A stretch of 7,102 nt of DNA, from positions 1 through 7,102 of the forward strand of contig CANQVW010000077.1 in the NCBI GenBank assembly GCA_947627395.1. Direction: 5' to 3'. This stretch comes from an uncultured Bacilli bacterium (GTDB lineage: Bacteria; Bacillota_I; Bacilli_A; ML615J-28; CAG-698). Position numbers and translations under genes: made by a program. Of this stretch, positions 6,249 through 7,102 are shown piece by piece. The stretch's first letter is position 1, and the number at the start of each line of letters is the position of its first letter. Below the pieces are notes generated by a model that saw only the letters and a list, made by a program, of their open reading frames with translations, searched no databases and was not told where the DNA came from.

Positions 6249-6278
6249 GTAATATTAAGCTCCTTTATAAAAGACTTA

Positions 6279-6292
6279 TAAAATCGATTTTA
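6279..6292. repeat. Perfect 14-bp palindrome centred on ATCGAT
   Basis: TAAAATCGATTTTA is its own reverse complement. It has the form of a dimeric protein binding site, but no promoter or gene can be tied to it. Confidence 0.3.
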
Positions 6293-6425
6293 GCAATTTA
6301 TTATTTTAATACTTTTATTGTCTTGCCTATCTCTAATTTTTATTATTTTATTTAATCATTAAATCTTAAATCCAATCTGCTGCTACAGACTGATAAATAT
6401 TTTACATAATAAATTATTTTCTTAA

Positions 6426-6447
6426 CGTTTTATATTTGGTTTGTGAT
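6426..6447 (+). repeat. Diverged 22-bp direct repeat, copy 2
   Basis: Same orientation as copy 1 at 5681-5702, differing at two positions (CGTTTTAT and TTTGTGAT ends conserved). The copies start 745 bp apart and bracket the dif site and its half-site. Confidence 0.4.
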
Positions 6448-6505
6448 TGATGGATTGATGATATAAATTCAGTCCTATCAATGATAAACCATGATTTGTT
6501 GAAAA

Positions 6506-6549
6506 GTGAATGAATGGTAATTTAACATTAATAGATATAGTTCATTCGC
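6506..6549 (+). repeat. Inverted repeat GTGAATGAA / TTCATTCGC
   Basis: Arms 6506-6514 and 6541-6549 pair over nine positions with one G-U, around a 26-nt loop. A related shorter stem, TCATTCA 6605-6611 with TGAATGA 6622-6628, follows 55 bp later. Function unknown; chance is possible in DNA this AT-rich. Confidence 0.25.
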
Positions 6550-6790
6550 TATTGTTTATTTGATTTTGATCATTATGTTTATTAATGATGGTTTCCCTTC
6601 TTCTTCATTCATAAATCTATTTGAATGAGTATTGTTTTATAATTCGCTTGTTTTTTTATGCATAATCAAAATGAAAATTATTTAAAGTATAATAATTGTT
6701 AATGTTAATAGTTTTTCAAAATGATACCGCTTACTATAAATTGTTTTAAAATTAATTAAATTAATGACTTTATTAGCGTTACAATTCTAT

Positions 6791-6808
6791 TTAGTTAAAA
6801 ATAACTAA
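6791..6808. repeat. Short perfect inverted repeat TTAGTTA / TAACTAA
   Basis: Arms 6791-6797 and 6802-6808 pair perfectly over seven positions around a 4-nt A loop. There is no T run and no associated gene. Confidence 0.2.
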
Positions 6809-6904
6809 TAAATCAGCATTTTATGAATAAAATTACATTTTAGACAAAATTGATTAATAGATAAAATGCATTACATATTTTTAAAAAAAGAAAACAACCT
6901 AAGC

Positions 6905-6922
6905 ATTTTAGTGAACTAAAAT
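6905..6922. repeat. 18-bp near-perfect palindrome ATTTTAGT-GA-ACTAAAAT
   Basis: Eight-base arms 6905-6912 and 6915-6922 are exact reverse complements, separated by two bases. It lies about 70 bp beyond the end of the minus-strand partial gene and could be an operator-like site or part of a mobile element end. Confidence 0.3.
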
Positions 6923-6981
6923 AATATTTATATTTTTGATTAATTTCAACCTAAAATTCCTATAAAAATTATACACGTATA

Positions 6982-7008
6982 AAAGGGTCTCACTTAGCAA
7001 GACCCTTT
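6982..7008 (-). terminator. Intrinsic terminator of the minus-strand gene
   Basis: AAAGGGTCT (6982-6990) pairs perfectly with AGACCCTTT (7000-7008) around a 9-nt loop. On the minus strand the stem is followed by TTTTATA, whereas the plus-strand side has no T run, so it fits a transcript coming from the right. The stop codon of the minus-strand reading frame falls inside the loop. Confidence 0.6.
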
Positions 7009-7102
7009 ATCTATTATTGGTTCTATAATATTAAATGTTTTAAAGATTTTCTTCTGTGCACTTGAAATTTCTGTTAACATTGACAAGTTTTCTGTAAATT
7101 GT
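6994..7102 (-). CDS. C-terminal end of an unidentified minus-strand protein (5' partial)
   Basis: Reading the minus strand from 7101, 35 codons are open and end at TAA (6996-6994). The peptide begins QFTENLSMLTEISSAQKKIF, continues KTFNIIEPIIDKGSC and stops. The rest of the gene lies outside the window. It is amphipathic and lysine-rich with no motif I recognise. The stop lying in a terminator loop, and the codon use being more balanced than the neighbouring desert, support a real gene end. A transposase C-terminus is one possibility given the surroundings, but I cannot show this. It points toward dif, opposite to the genes at 1-4934. Confidence 0.45.
   Translation of the reverse strand, partial: QFTENLSMLTEISSAQKKIFKTFNIIEPIIDKGSC

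Larger units (their letters stand above)
5001..6993. other. Gene-free, extremely AT-rich stretch around dif
   Basis: About 2 kb with no gene I can support on either strand. Hand counts give about 19% G+C for 5001-6115 and 21% for 6144-7102, with almost equal G and C (101 G to 112 C, and 100 G to 103 C). Composition is uneven: 5001-5460 is nearly pure A/T, a short island at 5478-5530 is about 40% G+C, and 5850-6060 reaches about 29%, close to the coding genes, suggesting old decayed coding or mobile DNA. The separately listed elements are the dif site, its extra half-site, a DnaA box, hairpins and diverged repeats. No tRNA, rRNA, CRISPR array or intact insertion sequence is visible. Confidence 0.75.

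Noticed and set aside
6522..6532. TTTAACATTAA resembling the XerD arm of dif (a second XerD half-site)
   Set aside because: Only about 9 of 11 positions agree and all neighbours diverge; such A/T-dominated matches are expected by chance in this composition.
5001..7102. Replication origin (oriC), given AT-richness and a DnaA box
   Set aside because: Only one perfect box and no dnaA, dnaN or rpmH nearby; the dif match and convergent genes indicate the terminus instead.

Overview
The window is a piece of a low-GC Gram-positive chromosome (Bacillota; possibly Erysipelotrichia or a relative, judged from protein flavour and AT-rich codon use, not proven). It has two contrasting halves.

Positions 1-4934 are a compact block of plus-strand genes: the 3' end of lepA (elongation factor 4), hemW (radical SAM heme chaperone), a small five-helix SpoIIM-like membrane protein, xerD (tyrosine recombinase) and deoB (phosphopentomutase). 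These five overlap or abut (11-nt overlap, TAATG junction, 17- or 26-nt overlap, ATGA overlap), so they look like one translationally coupled operon. After 56 nt comes an alpha/beta hydrolase of the monoacylglycerol-lipase/lysophospholipase type, closed by a good intrinsic terminator at 4951-5000. The run joins two neighbourhoods that are separate in Bacillus subtilis: lepA-hemW, and spoIIM...xerD-drm(deoB).

Positions 5001-6993 hold no gene I can support. By hand count this stretch is only about 19-21% G+C. It is not featureless. At 6116-6143 lies a very convincing dif site, the 28-bp XerC/XerD target used to resolve chromosome dimers. On the minus strand it reads XerC arm ACTTCCTATAA, centre TATATA, XerD arm TTATGTTAAGT, and it matches the B. 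subtilis dif (from memory) at 25 of 28 positions. Around it are a second exact copy of the XerC arm 111 bp away, a consensus DnaA box, a run of three adjacent hairpins starting at the base after dif, a 15-bp perfect inverted repeat, and two diverged 22-bp direct repeats.

At the right edge (6994-7102) is the C-terminal end of an unidentified minus-strand protein whose stop codon sits in the loop of a terminator hairpin. Genes on both sides therefore point toward dif, and the left-hand genes are G-rich on the plus strand. This is what is expected where the two replication forks meet, so the best reading is the chromosome replication terminus, with the XerD recombinase encoded only about 3.4 kb from its own target. 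The alternative is a dif site marking the edge or scar of a Xer-exploiting mobile element.
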